NCBI RefSeq assembly: GCF_000717595.1
Contig: NZ_JNZO01000012.1
Span: 62,001 to 126,000 of the forward strand
From: Streptomyces flavochromogenes
GTDB lineage: Bacteria > Actinomycetota > Actinomycetes > Streptomycetales > Streptomycetaceae
Length of the DNA stretch: 64,000 nucleotides
Direction: 5' to 3'
Below the pieces are notes generated by a model. The model saw only the letters and a program-made list of their open reading frames with translations, was not told the origin of the DNA and did no database searches. Shown one piece after another: positions 37,781-46,812 of the stretch. The position numbers were made by a program, and so were the translations under genes. Numbering within the stretch: the first letter of the stretch is position 1; every line of letters begins with the position of its first letter.

Positions 37781-38058
37781 GGGGCCACGGGGTCGGGCGC
37801 GGGGGGTGCGGAGGGGCGGTGTGCACGGTGCGCGGCAGGCGGGGCCTGGCCTCCCGGCCCCTCACGACGCGCCGGGCGTGTGGGTGAGGGCTGTTTCGAG
37901 ACGTATGTGATATGGGACTCAGTGAGGCCCGGAGCACCCGTGCGGGTGGTCCGGCGACGACGAATTCCGTATCCGCGCCACCTGGCCGGACGGGAGCGCC
38001 GGGGCCGGGGAGCAGCCGGCCGGGCGCGTCGGGCAGAGCGCGTGCGGCCCGGTCGTGT

Positions 38059-38160
38059 GGGGTCCGGGCGCGTGGCCGGGCGTGGCGGGCCCGGACGCGG
38101 GGCCGGGCGTGAGGGGCCCGGACGCGGGGCCGGGCGTGGGGGGCCCGGGCGTGGAGCCGG
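38059..38160. repeat. 27-bp tandem repeat, about 3.7 copies
   Basis: Units at 38085-38111 and 38112-38138 differ by two bases and carry the core CCCGGACGCGGGGCCGGGCG; diverged partial copies flank them at 38059-38084 and 38139-38160. The array abuts the stop codon of the vWA gene and may serve as its transcription end region, since no ordinary terminator is seen there. Confidence 0.75.
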
Positions 38161-39372
38161 TCAGGCCGCGGGTATCGGCAGCGGGCGCTTCTCCAGAGCG
38201 GCGGCCATGATCTCCGGGAACAGGTCGGGGGTGCAGGCGAAGGCCGGGGCGCCGAGCGCGGCGAGCGCCGCCGCGTGGTCGCGGTCGTACGCCGGGGCGC
38301 CCTCGTCCGAGAGGGCGAGCAGGGCGACGAACTGCACGCCGGAGGCCTTCATCGCCGCGACCCGCTTCAGCATCTCGTCGCGGATGCCTCCCTCGTACAG
38401 ATCGCTGATGAGGACGACGACGGTGTCGGCGGGGCGGGTGATCTTCGACTGGCAGTGGGCGAGGGCGCGGTTGATGTCGGTGCCGCCGCCGAGCTGGGTG
38501 CCGAAGAGGACGTCGACGGGGTCGTCGAGCCGGTCGGTCAGGTCCACGACGGTGGTGTCGAAGACGACGAGCCGGGTGGCGATCGACCGCATGGAGGCGA
38601 GTACGGCCCCGAAGACGGAGGCGTAGACGACGGAGGCGGCCATGGAGCCCGACTGGTCGATGCAGAGCACGACCTCCTTCCGTATCGCCTGCGAGGCACG
38701 CCCGTGGCCGATCAGCCGCTCGGGAACCACCGTGCTGTGCTCGGGCAGATAGTTCTTGAGGTTGGCGCGGATCGTCCGGTCCCAGTCGATGTCCCGGTGG
38801 CGGGGGCGGCTGATCCGGGCGGAGCGGTCGAGGGCGCCGGTGAGGGTCGCCCGGGTGCGGGTGGCGAGGCGCTTCTCCAGGTCGTCGACGACCTTGCGCA
38901 CGACAGCCCGCGCGGTCTCCCTGGTCGTCTCGGGCATGGCCTTGTGGAGGGAGAGGAGGGTGCCGACGAGATGGACGTCCGCCTCGACGGCCTCCAGCAT
39001 CTCCGGCTCCAGGAGCAGGGTGGCGAGGCCGAGGCGGTCGATCGCGTCGCGCTGCATGACCTGGACGACGGAGCTGGGGAAGTAGGTGCGGATGTCGCCG
39101 AGCCAGCGGGCGACGGAGGGCGCGGAGGCCCCGAGGCCGGCCGAGCGGTCCCGTCCGGTGCGGTCGCCGCCCTGGTTCCTGCGGCCGTAGAGGGCGGTGA
39201 GGGCTCCGTCCATGGCGGCGTCGGTGCCGGTGAGCGTGCGGCCGGTGCCGTCCGCCTCCGCGCCGCCGAGGACGAGCCGCCAGCGGCGCAGCCGCTCGTC
39301 GTCCGCCGCCGCCCCCGTCTTCGTGTCGCCGGCCGGGCCGGTGGTCACGTCGGTGGTCGTGCCGGTGCTCAT
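38161..39372 (-). CDS. von Willebrand factor A domain protein (YehP-like)
   Basis: A 403-residue protein. The N-terminal 200 residues are helical and unnamed. The vWA domain starts near residue 230 with the MIDAS motif CIDQSGSMAAS (D-x-S-x-S), the MIDAS Thr lies in GGGTDINRAL, and the last metal Asp in VLISDLYEGG. Start at ATG 39372 overlaps the stop of the DUF5682 gene in an ATGA. It is the last gene of a MoxR - DUF5682 - vWA operon, an arrangement resembling E. coli yehL-yehM-yehP (recalled). vWA proteins of this type are substrate adaptors for MoxR ATPases. Confidence 0.88.
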   Translation of the reverse strand: MSTGTTTDVTTGPAGDTKTGAAADDERLRRWRLVLGGAEADGTGRTLTGTDAAMDGALTALYGRRNQGGDRTGRDRSAGLGASAPSVARWLGDIRTYFPSSVVQVMQRDAIDRLGLATLLLEPEMLEAVEADVHLVGTLLSLHKAMPETTRETARAVVRKVVDDLEKRLATRTRATLTGALDRSARISRPRHRDIDWDRTIRANLKNYLPEHSTVVPERLIGHGRASQAIRKEVVLCIDQSGSMAASVVYASVFGAVLASMRSIATRLVVFDTTVVDLTDRLDDPVDVLFGTQLGGGTDINRALAHCQSKITRPADTVVVLISDLYEGGIRDEMLKRVAAMKASGVQFVALLALSDEGAPAYDRDHAAALAALGAPAFACTPDLFPEIMAAALEKRPLPIPAA

Positions 39373-41729
39373 ACGAGGGCCTCCGTGCCGAGGACGAGAT
39401 GGAGGAGGGGCAGGACGGCGTCCGCCCGGTCCCGGTCGGGGGTGGGCGCGAAGCCGGGGACGCCGGGGGTGGCGCGCCCCGGGCCGCCGGCCCGCGAGCC
39501 GCGAGCGACCAGCTCGCCGAGGGAGCGGCGTACACCCGGTTCGTATCCGGAGAAGGTGCGCCGCAGCAGCGGCAGGACATCCGTGAACGCCTCCGCCGGA
39601 ACGCCCGTCAGCCAGTCGTCGACCAGTCCGAGGAGGCGCTCGTCGTGGACCAGGAGCAGTCCGCCGCCCGAGGCCCCGCCGACGAAGCCGTCGATCCAGG
39701 CGGCGGCGTCGGACGGCGGAGTGCCGGGCGAGAGGGCGCGGCTCATGAGGAGGGCGGCCTCGTCCTCGGCGATCCGGCCCTCGTCCAGGAGGAGCCGGGC
39801 GGCGCGTCCCCTGAGGATGCCCGGGATCCGGTCGCGGTCGGCGAGCCTGCGCAGGACGCCGGCCCAGCGGTCGGCCAGTCCGTCCGCCCCGGGGAGCAGT
39901 GCGAGCGCCTGGTGCACCTCGTCGATCCGCTCGCGCATGGCGGCGGCCGCGTCGGTGTCGAGTCCCGCGCAGGCGGGCGGCAGGCCGACGCAGATCCGTT
40001 CGGCGAGGCCGGCGGCCACCTCGGCGAGCGCCGCCGTCTCGGTGCCCCGGACATCGCCGTAGCGCAGGGAGCGGGCGAGGGCGGGGAGGGCCTGGGCGAG
40101 ATGGGCGACGTCGGTGTCGAGCGCGGCCCGGTCGGCGAGCGCCCGCATGACGACGGGGAGCGCGTCGGTGAGTCCGGCGAGCAGGCACTGCTCGGCGAGG
40201 GCCGTGATGTCGGCGAGGGCCTCGGACCCCAGGGCCCGGGACCTGGCCCGGGCCGTGGCGGCGGACTCGACGGTGGTGCCCCAGACGCCGGCCTCGGCGA
40301 CCTGGACGTGCAGCTCTGGCTCCCAGCACAGCCGCCAGGCCTCCCGGAAGGTGCCGGTGCCGGACCGGCCGGTGGCCGGCTCGCCCCAGCCGACGCCGAG
40401 GAGGCGCAGCCGGTGCAGCAGCCGGCTGCGCTCCCCGTCCGTGTCCTTGCGGAGGTCGAGATCGAGCTCGCGCTCGGTGGCCTCGGGCTTGAGGCGCAGG
40501 GTGCGCTGACGGCGGGCCAGATCGCGCTGGAGGGGCACGGCGGGGGCGCCGGCCGGGACCCCTCCGAGGACGTCGCCGACGACGAGGCGGTCCCGGACGA
40601 GGTCGAGCGGCACGTCGGAGCCCTCGCAGAGCACGGCGCGGACGGCGTCGGTCGTCTCGTCGAGGCCGGGCAGCGGGCGGCCGCGCAGGGCGGCGAGGGT
40701 CTCGGCGAGCCGGACGGCCTCGATGACGTGGGCGGAGGAGACGAGGTGGTCCTCGGCCCTGAGGAGTCCTGCGACCTTGGTCATCCACCGCTCGACGGGC
40801 CGGTCGGGGGCGGCGAAGAGATGTGCGTACCAGCCGGGCGCCTCGATCCCCGCGCCGTATCCCGAGCGGCGGGCGAGCCTGCGGTGGGTCCAGGGGACCC
40901 AGGTCGTCTCGGTCTTCACCTTGGGCAGCCCCTTGAGCAGGGCCCGGTCGGCGGCGACGGTGGTCTTCCGGGTGAGGGCGGGGACGTGCCAGGCGCCGCA
41001 GACGACGGCGACGGCGTCGCCGAACTCCTTGCGGGCGGCGCGCAGCCGGATCCGCATATGGGCCTCGCGGACGAGGTCACGGGGATGCCCGCCGTGGCCG
41101 TACGCCTCGCGGAGCGCGCCCATCGCCTCGGCGAGGGCCTGGAAGGGGGCGATGGGGTCGTCGTCGCCGCGCAGTTCGACGACGTCCTCCCACCAGCGCT
41201 CGGCGTCCTCGTACCCGGCGACCCGGGCGAGTTCGGCGACCGGGTCGATCCGCAGGCCGCTGCCGGAGACCTCTTCCTCCCCGTCGTCCCAGGTGGGGTC
41301 GGCGGCGGCCAGGCTGTGCGCGGCGGGCAGGTCGATGAACCGGACGGCGGCGCCCCGGTCGAGGGCCCAGCGGATCGCGACCCACTCGGGCGAGAACGCG
41401 GCCATCGGCCAGAACGAGGCCCGCCCCGGGTCGTCCACGGCGTGGGCGAGCAGCGCGACCGGCGGCCGCATGTCGGGGTCCCCGGCGAGCTCCACGAGCG
41501 CGTCGGCCTCGGCGGGGCCTTCGACGAGCACGACGGCGGGCTCCGCCGCCTCCAGCGCGGCCCGCACTCCCCGCGCGGACCCTGGCCCGTGGTGCCGCAC
41601 CCCGAGCACGAGCGGCCCGCCGGGAAGGCCGTGGCCGGGCGAGGAGTTGGAAGGGGAACGGGGAGTGGGAGTGGGAGTGGGAGTGGAGCTGGCAGTGGAG
41701 GTGGCCCCGGCCGTGGAGGCGGATGTCAT
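39369..41729 (-). CDS. DUF5682 family protein (YehM-like)
   Basis: A 786-residue soluble protein. The opening domain has VLGVRHHGPGSARGVRAALE, VVLVEGPAEADALVELA, FSPEWVAIRWA and VRFIDLPAAH, and later VVCGAWHVPAL; these look like a metal- or nucleotide-binding alpha/beta fold with conserved His (HHGPGS) and Glu (VEGP). The remainder is helical repeat-like. A Thr/Pro-rich N-terminal 25 residues is probably disordered. ATG 41729 overlaps the MoxR stop by four bases, and its own stop overlaps the vWA start. The family always travels with MoxR and vWA genes. Activity unknown. Confidence 0.85.
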   Translation of the reverse strand: MTSASTAGATSTASSTPTPTPTPRSPSNSSPGHGLPGGPLVLGVRHHGPGSARGVRAALEAAEPAVVLVEGPAEADALVELAGDPDMRPPVALLAHAVDDPGRASFWPMAAFSPEWVAIRWALDRGAAVRFIDLPAAHSLAAADPTWDDGEEEVSGSGLRIDPVAELARVAGYEDAERWWEDVVELRGDDDPIAPFQALAEAMGALREAYGHGGHPRDLVREAHMRIRLRAARKEFGDAVAVVCGAWHVPALTRKTTVAADRALLKGLPKVKTETTWVPWTHRRLARRSGYGAGIEAPGWYAHLFAAPDRPVERWMTKVAGLLRAEDHLVSSAHVIEAVRLAETLAALRGRPLPGLDETTDAVRAVLCEGSDVPLDLVRDRLVVGDVLGGVPAGAPAVPLQRDLARRQRTLRLKPEATERELDLDLRKDTDGERSRLLHRLRLLGVGWGEPATGRSGTGTFREAWRLCWEPELHVQVAEAGVWGTTVESAATARARSRALGSEALADITALAEQCLLAGLTDALPVVMRALADRAALDTDVAHLAQALPALARSLRYGDVRGTETAALAEVAAGLAERICVGLPPACAGLDTDAAAAMRERIDEVHQALALLPGADGLADRWAGVLRRLADRDRIPGILRGRAARLLLDEGRIAEDEAALLMSRALSPGTPPSDAAAWIDGFVGGASGGGLLLVHDERLLGLVDDWLTGVPAEAFTDVLPLLRRTFSGYEPGVRRSLGELVARGSRAGGPGRATPGVPGFAPTPDRDRADAVLPLLHLVLGTEALV

Positions 41730-42883
41730 CCGCTCACCTCGCGGCAGGCGCGGTAGAAGTCCTTCCAGCCGTCTCTCTCCCTGATCACCGTCTCCAGGTA
41801 CTCCTGCCAGACGACCCGGTCGGCCGCCGGGTCGCGGACGACGGCGCCGAGGATGCCCGCCGCGATGTCCGCCGGGCGCAGGACCCCGTCACCGAAGTGG
41901 GCGGCGAGCGCCAGGCCGCCGGTGACGACGGAGATCGCCTCGGCCGTGGAGAGCGTCCCCGAGGGGGACTTGACCCGCGTCCGGCCGTCGGTGGTGACGC
42001 CGTCCCGCAGTTCGCGGAAGACGGTGACGACCCGGCGGATCTCGTCGACGCCGTCCGGGACGGACGGCAGGGCCAGGGAGCGCCCGAGCTGCTCGACACG
42101 ACGGGCGACGATGTCGACCTCGGCCTCGGGGGTCGCGGGCAGGGGCAGGACCACCGTGTTGAAGCGGCGGCGCAGCGCACTGGAGAGTTCGTTGACGCCC
42201 CGGTCCCGGTCGTTGGCCGTGGCGATCAGGTTGAAGCCGGGGACGGCCTGCACCTCCTGGCCGAGCTCGGGGAGAGGGAGGGTCTTCTCGGACAGGATCG
42301 TGATGAGCGTGTCCTGCACGTCGGCGGGGATACGGGTGAGTTCCTCCACGCGCGCGGTCATGCCCTGCGCCATCGCCCGCATCACGGGGCTGGGCACGAG
42401 GGCGTCCCTGCTGGGGCCGTGGGCGAGCAGCCGGGCGTAGTTCCAGCCGTACCTGATGGCCTCCTCGGGGGTGCCGGCGGTGCCCTGGACGAGGAGGGTC
42501 GAGTCGCCGCTGACGGCGGCGGCGAGGTGCTCGGAGACCCAGGTCTTGGCGGTCCCGGGCACGCCGAGCAGGAGCAGTGCCCGGTCGGTGGCGAGGGTGG
42601 TGACGGCGACCTCGACGATGCGGCGCGGGCCCACGTACTTGGGCGTGATCACCGTCCCGTCGGGGAGGGTGCCGCCGAGGAGATAGGTGGAGACGGCCCA
42701 CGGCGAGAGGCGCCAGCGGGCGGGTCGGGGCCGGTCGTCGGCGGCGGCGAGCGCGGCGAGTTCGTCGGCGAAGGCGTGCTCGGCGTGCGGCCGCAGGACC
42801 TCGGTCACGGTCTGCGGCCTTCCCGGTCCGGTGTCCGTCTCGACACCGGAACGGGGCTGCGCGATGGTTTCGGGCACGGGCAT
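41726..42883 (-). CDS. MoxR-like AAA+ ATPase (YehL-like)
   Basis: A 385-residue ATPase. Walker A is GVPGTAKTW (residues 107-115); the Walker B region is RVEELTRIPADVQDTLITIL, with sensor 1 in FNLIATANDRDRG and the arginine finger in SSALRRRF. MoxR-family ATPases act with vWA partners to insert metals or remodel complexes. Start at ATG 42883 after CTGGAGGGGG; the frame opens at 42955. First gene of the operon; its promoter carries a RecA-NDp/PafBC-type motif (separate entry). Confidence 0.92.
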   Translation of the reverse strand: MPVPETIAQPRSGVETDTGPGRPQTVTEVLRPHAEHAFADELAALAAADDRPRPARWRLSPWAVSTYLLGGTLPDGTVITPKYVGPRRIVEVAVTTLATDRALLLLGVPGTAKTWVSEHLAAAVSGDSTLLVQGTAGTPEEAIRYGWNYARLLAHGPSRDALVPSPVMRAMAQGMTARVEELTRIPADVQDTLITILSEKTLPLPELGQEVQAVPGFNLIATANDRDRGVNELSSALRRRFNTVVLPLPATPEAEVDIVARRVEQLGRSLALPSVPDGVDEIRRVVTVFRELRDGVTTDGRTRVKSPSGTLSTAEAISVVTGGLALAAHFGDGVLRPADIAAGILGAVVRDPAADRVVWQEYLETVIRERDGWKDFYRACREVSG

Positions 42884-42921
42884 GGATCCCCCTCCAGATC
42901 GTTCGATCTGCTGTGGGATCC

Positions 42922-42944
42922 ACCGTGCACCATGCCACTGACAA
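42922..42944 (-). promoter_or_regulatory. RecA-NDp/PafBC-type DNA-damage promoter of the MoxR operon
   Basis: On the minus strand TTGTCAGTG (42944-42936) is followed by exactly eight bases and then CACGGT (42927-42922), matching the actinobacterial DNA-damage promoter tTGTCRgtg-N8-TAnnnT except for C in place of the first T of the -10. Predicted start about 32 bases before the ATG, leaving room for the ribosome site. Confidence 0.72.
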
Positions 42945-43015
42945 TCGGATGTCACCGCTGGTCAGGGGCTGTTGGGGGGGGTCGACGGAGGGCTGAGGGA
43001 GGGTCAGCCCGGGAA

Positions 43016-43035
43016 GGCCGGTCCGAAAGCCGGCC
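43016..43035. terminator. Short hairpin after the MmpS-like gene
   Basis: GGCCGG and CCGGCC arms around TCCGAAAG, seven bases past the lipoprotein stop. A weak terminator candidate. Confidence 0.5.
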
Positions 43036-43042
43036 CGCCGGG

Positions 43043-43456
43043 TCAGCCGACGACCGGGGAGACGGCGACACAGCCACCGGCCATGGCCTGCTCGGCCTTG
43101 GCCTCCTTGATGACCTTGCCCTGGTAGACGACCTTGCAGGTGAGGTCGGCGGGGGTGAGCGAGACCGGCATGACGGCCGGCGGCATGATGCCCTTCAGCT
43201 TCACGGTCTTCTTCCACGGCGTGGCCGGCTTCTTCTCCGACTCGATCTTCGGCGCCATCGCGGTGCCGTCGCCCGCGTGGTAGTCGATGGACTCGATGCC
43301 CGTGCCGGTGACCTCGTACGTGACCTCGTAGGTCTCGGTCACGGACTTGTCGACCTGGTCGACGGCCTTCTCGGCAGCCTCGGAACAGGCGCCGAGGCCG
43401 AGGGCGAGGCCGGCGACGGCGAGGGCCGAGACGGCGGTGCGGGCGGTGCGCTTCAT
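43043..43456 (-). CDS. MmpS-like lipoprotein
   Basis: A 137-residue lipoprotein with lipobox LGAC (Cys24) after a typical signal sequence. The mature domain, TYEVTYEVTGTGIESIDYHAG then PWKKTVKLKG and DLTCKVVYQGKVIKEA, follows the beta-sandwich pattern of MmpS proteins, with two Cys likely bonded. In mycobacteria MmpS assists MmpL exporters; no MmpL gene is adjacent here. ATG 43456. It sits between the two halves of the MoxR/SWIM cluster on the MoxR strand, 159 bases upstream, but the MoxR gene has its own promoter. Confidence 0.75.
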   Translation of the reverse strand: MKRTARTAVSALAVAGLALGLGACSEAAEKAVDQVDKSVTETYEVTYEVTGTGIESIDYHAGDGTAMAPKIESEKKPATPWKKTVKLKGIMPPAVMPVSLTPADLTCKVVYQGKVIKEAKAEQAMAGGCVAVSPVVG

Positions 43457-43609
43457 ACGGGTTCCCCCTGGACGTTCGGGCGAGTCGGTTGATCCCGCCA
43501 GGAGAATGGTAAAGGAAGGGTAAAGCGGCTTCCCCTCCCGGCCTCCTCCCGACTTCCTCCCGGCCCCTTCCCGACCTCCTCCCGAGCACGGACTCCCGGA
43601 CCTCAGGCG

Positions 43610-43632
43610 TTGTCAGTGGCGGCCTCTACCGT
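43610..43632 (+). promoter_or_regulatory. RecA-NDp/PafBC-type DNA-damage promoter of the SWIM operon
   Basis: TTGTCAGTG (43610-43618), eight bases, then TACCGT (43627-43632): a full match to tTGTCRgtg-N8-TAnnnT. Eleven bases, TTGTCAGTGGC, are identical to the MoxR promoter. The ATG at 43640 is seven bases past the -10, so the transcript should be leaderless. Confidence 0.82.
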
Positions 43633-43639
43633 CGAGGAC

Positions 43640-44986
43640 ATGAATGCCATGGGGGTGCGCTGGACGGCTGAGCAGGTGCTGGCACTGGCTCCTGACGACG
43701 CCTCGCGCAGAGCGGGAAGCAAGCTCGGCACGGCCGGACCGTGGTCGGGCAGAGGCAGCGGCGAGGGCGCGGTCTGGGGCCTCTGCAAGGGCAGCGGCCG
43801 CGTGCCGTACCGGACGGTGGTCGACACGACGGGGCCCGCATACCTGTGCGAGTGCCCCAGCCGTAAGTTCCCGTGCAAGCACGCGCTCGGCCTGCTGCTG
43901 CTCCAGGCCTCGGACGGTACGGAGAGCGAGGAGACCGCCGCGCCCGACTGGGCCGGGCGGTGGCTCGCGGCGCGCCGCGCACGGGCCGGGAGCGCGGCCC
44001 GGCAGACGGGGGGCGGCGACGCCGACGGCCCGGCGGATCCCGAGGCGGCGCGCCGCAGGGCCGAGCGCAGAGCCGCCCGGATCACCTCGGGCGCCGAGGA
44101 GTTGGAGCAGCGGCTCGCCGACCTGCTGCGCGGCGGCCTGGCGGCGGCCGAGCAGCGGGGGTACGGGCTGTGGGAGGAGACGGCGGCCCGGATGGTCGAC
44201 GCACAGGCGCCGGGACTCGCGGGCCGGGTCAGGGAGTTGGGGGCGATACCGGGCTCGGGGCCCGGCTGGCCGGTGCGACTCCTGGAGGAGTGCGCGCTGG
44301 CCCACCTCCTCGACCGTGCCTGGCTCACCGCCGACCGGCTGCCCGCGCCGTTCGCGACGACCGTACGGACCCGGGTCGGTCTCCCCGCCCCGGTCGACGG
44401 CGTCCCGGTGCGCGACCACTGGCTCGTACTCGCGCAGTACGACGCGGCCGACGCCCGGCTGACCACCCGGCGCATCTGGCTGCACGGCGCGGCGAGCGGG
44501 CGCACGGCGCTCCTGCTGTCCTTCGGCGCGGCGGGGCGGGCTCCCCGACTGGCGCTCCCCGTGGGCGCGGTGCTCGACGGCGAGCTGACCCCGCACGCGG
44601 GCTCCGGCCAACTGCGCGCGGAGCCCGGCGAGCAGTTCGTCCCGGTCGAGGGCCCCGCCGCCGCGCCGCCGGGCGGACCGGTGGGCGCGGCCCTCGACGC
44701 GTACGGCCGGGCGCTGCGCGAGGATCCGTGGCTGGACTCCTGGCCCGTGACGTTGAGCGGGGTCGTCCCCGCGCGCGCGGAGTACGGCTGGCAGCTCGCC
44801 GACGCGGACGGCCGGGAGGCGCTGCCACTGACCCCCGCCGCCCAGTCCCGTCCCGGGCTCTGGCGCCTGGTCGCCCTGTCCGGCGGGGCCCCGGTGACCG
44901 TCTTCGGGGAGTGCGGGCACCGGGGCTTCACCCCGCTCGCCGCCTGGTCCCCGCAGACCCCGGGAGAAACGGTCCCTCTCATATGA
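43640..44986 (+). CDS. SWIM zinc-finger protein (YehQ-like)
   Basis: A 448-residue protein. The SWIM motif (C-x-C ... C-x-H) is CECPSRKFPCKHALGLLL near residue 70, following VPYRTVVDTTGPAY; it binds zinc and probably DNA or protein. The rest is helical and then beta-rich, with no other named domain. ATG 43640 is favoured because the damage-type promoter predicts a leaderless start there; ATG 43649 is the alternative. The stop overlaps an ATG of the DUF5691 frame (ATGA), so the two genes form one operon. E. coli YehQ is a SWIM protein beside yehLMP (recalled), supporting a shared system. Confidence 0.88.
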   Translation: MNAMGVRWTAEQVLALAPDDASRRAGSKLGTAGPWSGRGSGEGAVWGLCKGSGRVPYRTVVDTTGPAYLCECPSRKFPCKHALGLLLLQASDGTESEETAAPDWAGRWLAARRARAGSAARQTGGGDADGPADPEAARRRAERRAARITSGAEELEQRLADLLRGGLAAAEQRGYGLWEETAARMVDAQAPGLAGRVRELGAIPGSGPGWPVRLLEECALAHLLDRAWLTADRLPAPFATTVRTRVGLPAPVDGVPVRDHWLVLAQYDAADARLTTRRIWLHGAASGRTALLLSFGAAGRAPRLALPVGAVLDGELTPHAGSGQLRAEPGEQFVPVEGPAAAPPGGPVGAALDAYGRALREDPWLDSWPVTLSGVVPARAEYGWQLADADGREALPLTPAAQSRPGLWRLVALSGGAPVTVFGECGHRGFTPLAAWSPQTPGETVPLI

Positions 44987-45024
44987 CCCCCGCCCACGGA
45001 ACACCGTCCGACCGGAGGAACCCG

Positions 45025-46713
45025 ATGGAGACGGACACGACGATCCCCACGGCCGGCGCTCCTCTCACGGAGGACGGCGTCCGTGATGACCACGCCCGCG
45101 GGACCGAAGGCGGAGAGGACGGCGTCTGGGAGGAGCTCGTCACCTCGGCCCTGCTCGGTACGGACCGCCGGGTGCCCGCCCGGCTCGCCGGCCTACCGGG
45201 CACCGATCTGCCGGGCGCCCTGCTCGACGCGGCCGCGCTGCACACCGTACGGCGCAGGGCGGGACTGCGGCCCGGGCCCGCCGCGCCGCCACCGGAGCCC
45301 GCACCCGAGGACCACCGCCTGCCCCTGCCCGGGGCAGCGCGGCGGCGGCTCGACCAGCTGCTCGCCGGCCGCACCGCGCCCTCGCCCGCCGGACGGCGCG
45401 GGGCCGCGCCCGACCTGACCGAACTCCTCCCCCAGTGGCTTGCCCTCGCCAACGAGCGCGGGTACCAGGCACCGGCCGCCGCCCTGCCGGCCCTCCTCGA
45501 CGCGGCCCGGGCCCGCACCGACCTGCGGCCCCAGGCCCTTCGGCTCGCCGGGCCGCGCGGCCTGTGGCTGGCCCGGCTCAAACCCGAGTGGCGGTTCGCC
45601 CTGCGCGGCGCGGGCGCGGGCAGCTCCCTCCCGGACCCGGGGGACCAGGACGGTGTGCGCGCCCTGTGGGACGAGGGCCTGTTCGCCGAGCGGGTCGCCC
45701 TGCTCGGCGCCGTACGGACGGAGGATCCGGCGGCCGGTCTCACCCTCCTCGCGTCCACCTGGTCCGCCGAACGGGCGGAGGACCGCCTGATGTTCCTCGA
45801 CTCGCTGCGGACCGGCCTGTCCGGCACGGACGAGGAGTTCCTGGAGGAGGCCCTCGGTGACCGCAGCCGCAACGTCCGCGCGACCGCCGCCGAACTGCTC
45901 TCGGCCCTGCCTGCCTCGGCGCTCGCGGGCCGGATGGCGGGCCGCGCGGTCACCTGCGTCGGTCTCGACCGGACGGCGGAGTCGCCCACGATCACCGTGG
46001 AGGCCCCGCACGAGTGCGACTCGGCCATGCAGCGGGACGGCCTCGCGGCGACGCCGCCCGCCGGACGGGGCGAGCGGTCCTGGTGGCTGGGCCAGCTCGT
46101 CGAGGCCGCACCGCTGTCCTGCTGGCCGCCGAGGTTCGGGGGGCGCGCCCCGGAGGAGATCGTGGCGCTGCCGGTCGCCGACGACTGGCAGGCCGAGCTG
46201 CACGCGGCCTGGTGCCGGGCGGCCGTACGGCAGCGGGACGCGGCCTGGTCGCGTGCCCTGCTCGGCTCTCCGGCCACCCCGCCCGCGACGGGCCCCGGCA
46301 CGTCGTCGCTGGCCGAGCGGGCCCAGCTCCTGTCGACGCTGCCGCCGGAGGAACGGGCTTGCTGGGTCGGGTCGTTCATCGCCGCCCACGGCTTGTCGGA
46401 GGCGTTCCAGCTGCTCGGTGTCTGCGAGGTGCCGTGGGCGGAGCCGCTCGGCGGGGCGGTGATCGACGCTCTCGACATCGCGCGGGAGGCGGGCAGTTAC
46501 CCGTGGAGCTTCAGCGGGGTGATGGGGCTGGCGGAGCGCTGCCTCGCCCCGGAGGCGGCCCGGCAGCTGGAGTCCCTGACGGCCCGGCCCGAGGAGGCGG
46601 AGGACATCTCCCCCGGTGCGGGCGGCTATTGGTCCGAGGCGTTCCAGCGCCTGGTCTCCACGCTGCGGTTGCGCGAGGCGATGAGAGCCGAACTCACGGC
46701 ACCGGCTCGGTAG
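45025..46713 (+). CDS. DUF5691 family HEAT-repeat-like protein
   Basis: About 562 residues. It begins with a disordered acidic stretch, then WEELVTSALLGTDRR, the opening block of DUF5691 proteins. Repeated helix pairs follow, e.g. LPQWLALANERGYQAP, LMFLDSLRTGLS and DEEFLEEALGDRSRNVRATA, which is HEAT-like. ATG 45025 has a strong GGAGGA site; an in-frame ATG at 44983, overlapping the SWIM stop, is the alternative. It is cotranscribed with the SWIM gene from the damage-type promoter. Likely a scaffold of the MoxR/vWA system (inference). Confidence 0.82.
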   Translation: METDTTIPTAGAPLTEDGVRDDHARGTEGGEDGVWEELVTSALLGTDRRVPARLAGLPGTDLPGALLDAAALHTVRRRAGLRPGPAAPPPEPAPEDHRLPLPGAARRRLDQLLAGRTAPSPAGRRGAAPDLTELLPQWLALANERGYQAPAAALPALLDAARARTDLRPQALRLAGPRGLWLARLKPEWRFALRGAGAGSSLPDPGDQDGVRALWDEGLFAERVALLGAVRTEDPAAGLTLLASTWSAERAEDRLMFLDSLRTGLSGTDEEFLEEALGDRSRNVRATAAELLSALPASALAGRMAGRAVTCVGLDRTAESPTITVEAPHECDSAMQRDGLAATPPAGRGERSWWLGQLVEAAPLSCWPPRFGGRAPEEIVALPVADDWQAELHAAWCRAAVRQRDAAWSRALLGSPATPPATGPGTSSLAERAQLLSTLPPEERACWVGSFIAAHGLSEAFQLLGVCEVPWAEPLGGAVIDALDIAREAGSYPWSFSGVMGLAERCLAPEAARQLESLTARPEEAEDISPGAGGYWSEAFQRLVSTLRLREAMRAELTAPAR

Positions 46714-46751
46714 AACGCGAGGACCCGGCATGCCCACGGATCCCGGCAAGC

Positions 46752-46783
46752 CGAAGGGCCCTCCCGTACGGAAGGGCCCTTCG
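46752..46783. terminator. Terminator between DUF5691 and the mutase subunit gene
   Basis: Perfect 11-bp stem CGAAGGGCCCT / AGGGCCCTTCG around a 10-base loop, in the gap between convergent genes. Confidence 0.85.
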
Positions 46784-46812
46784 AAGCCTGAGGCGCGTAT
46801 CGCCGAAACGGA

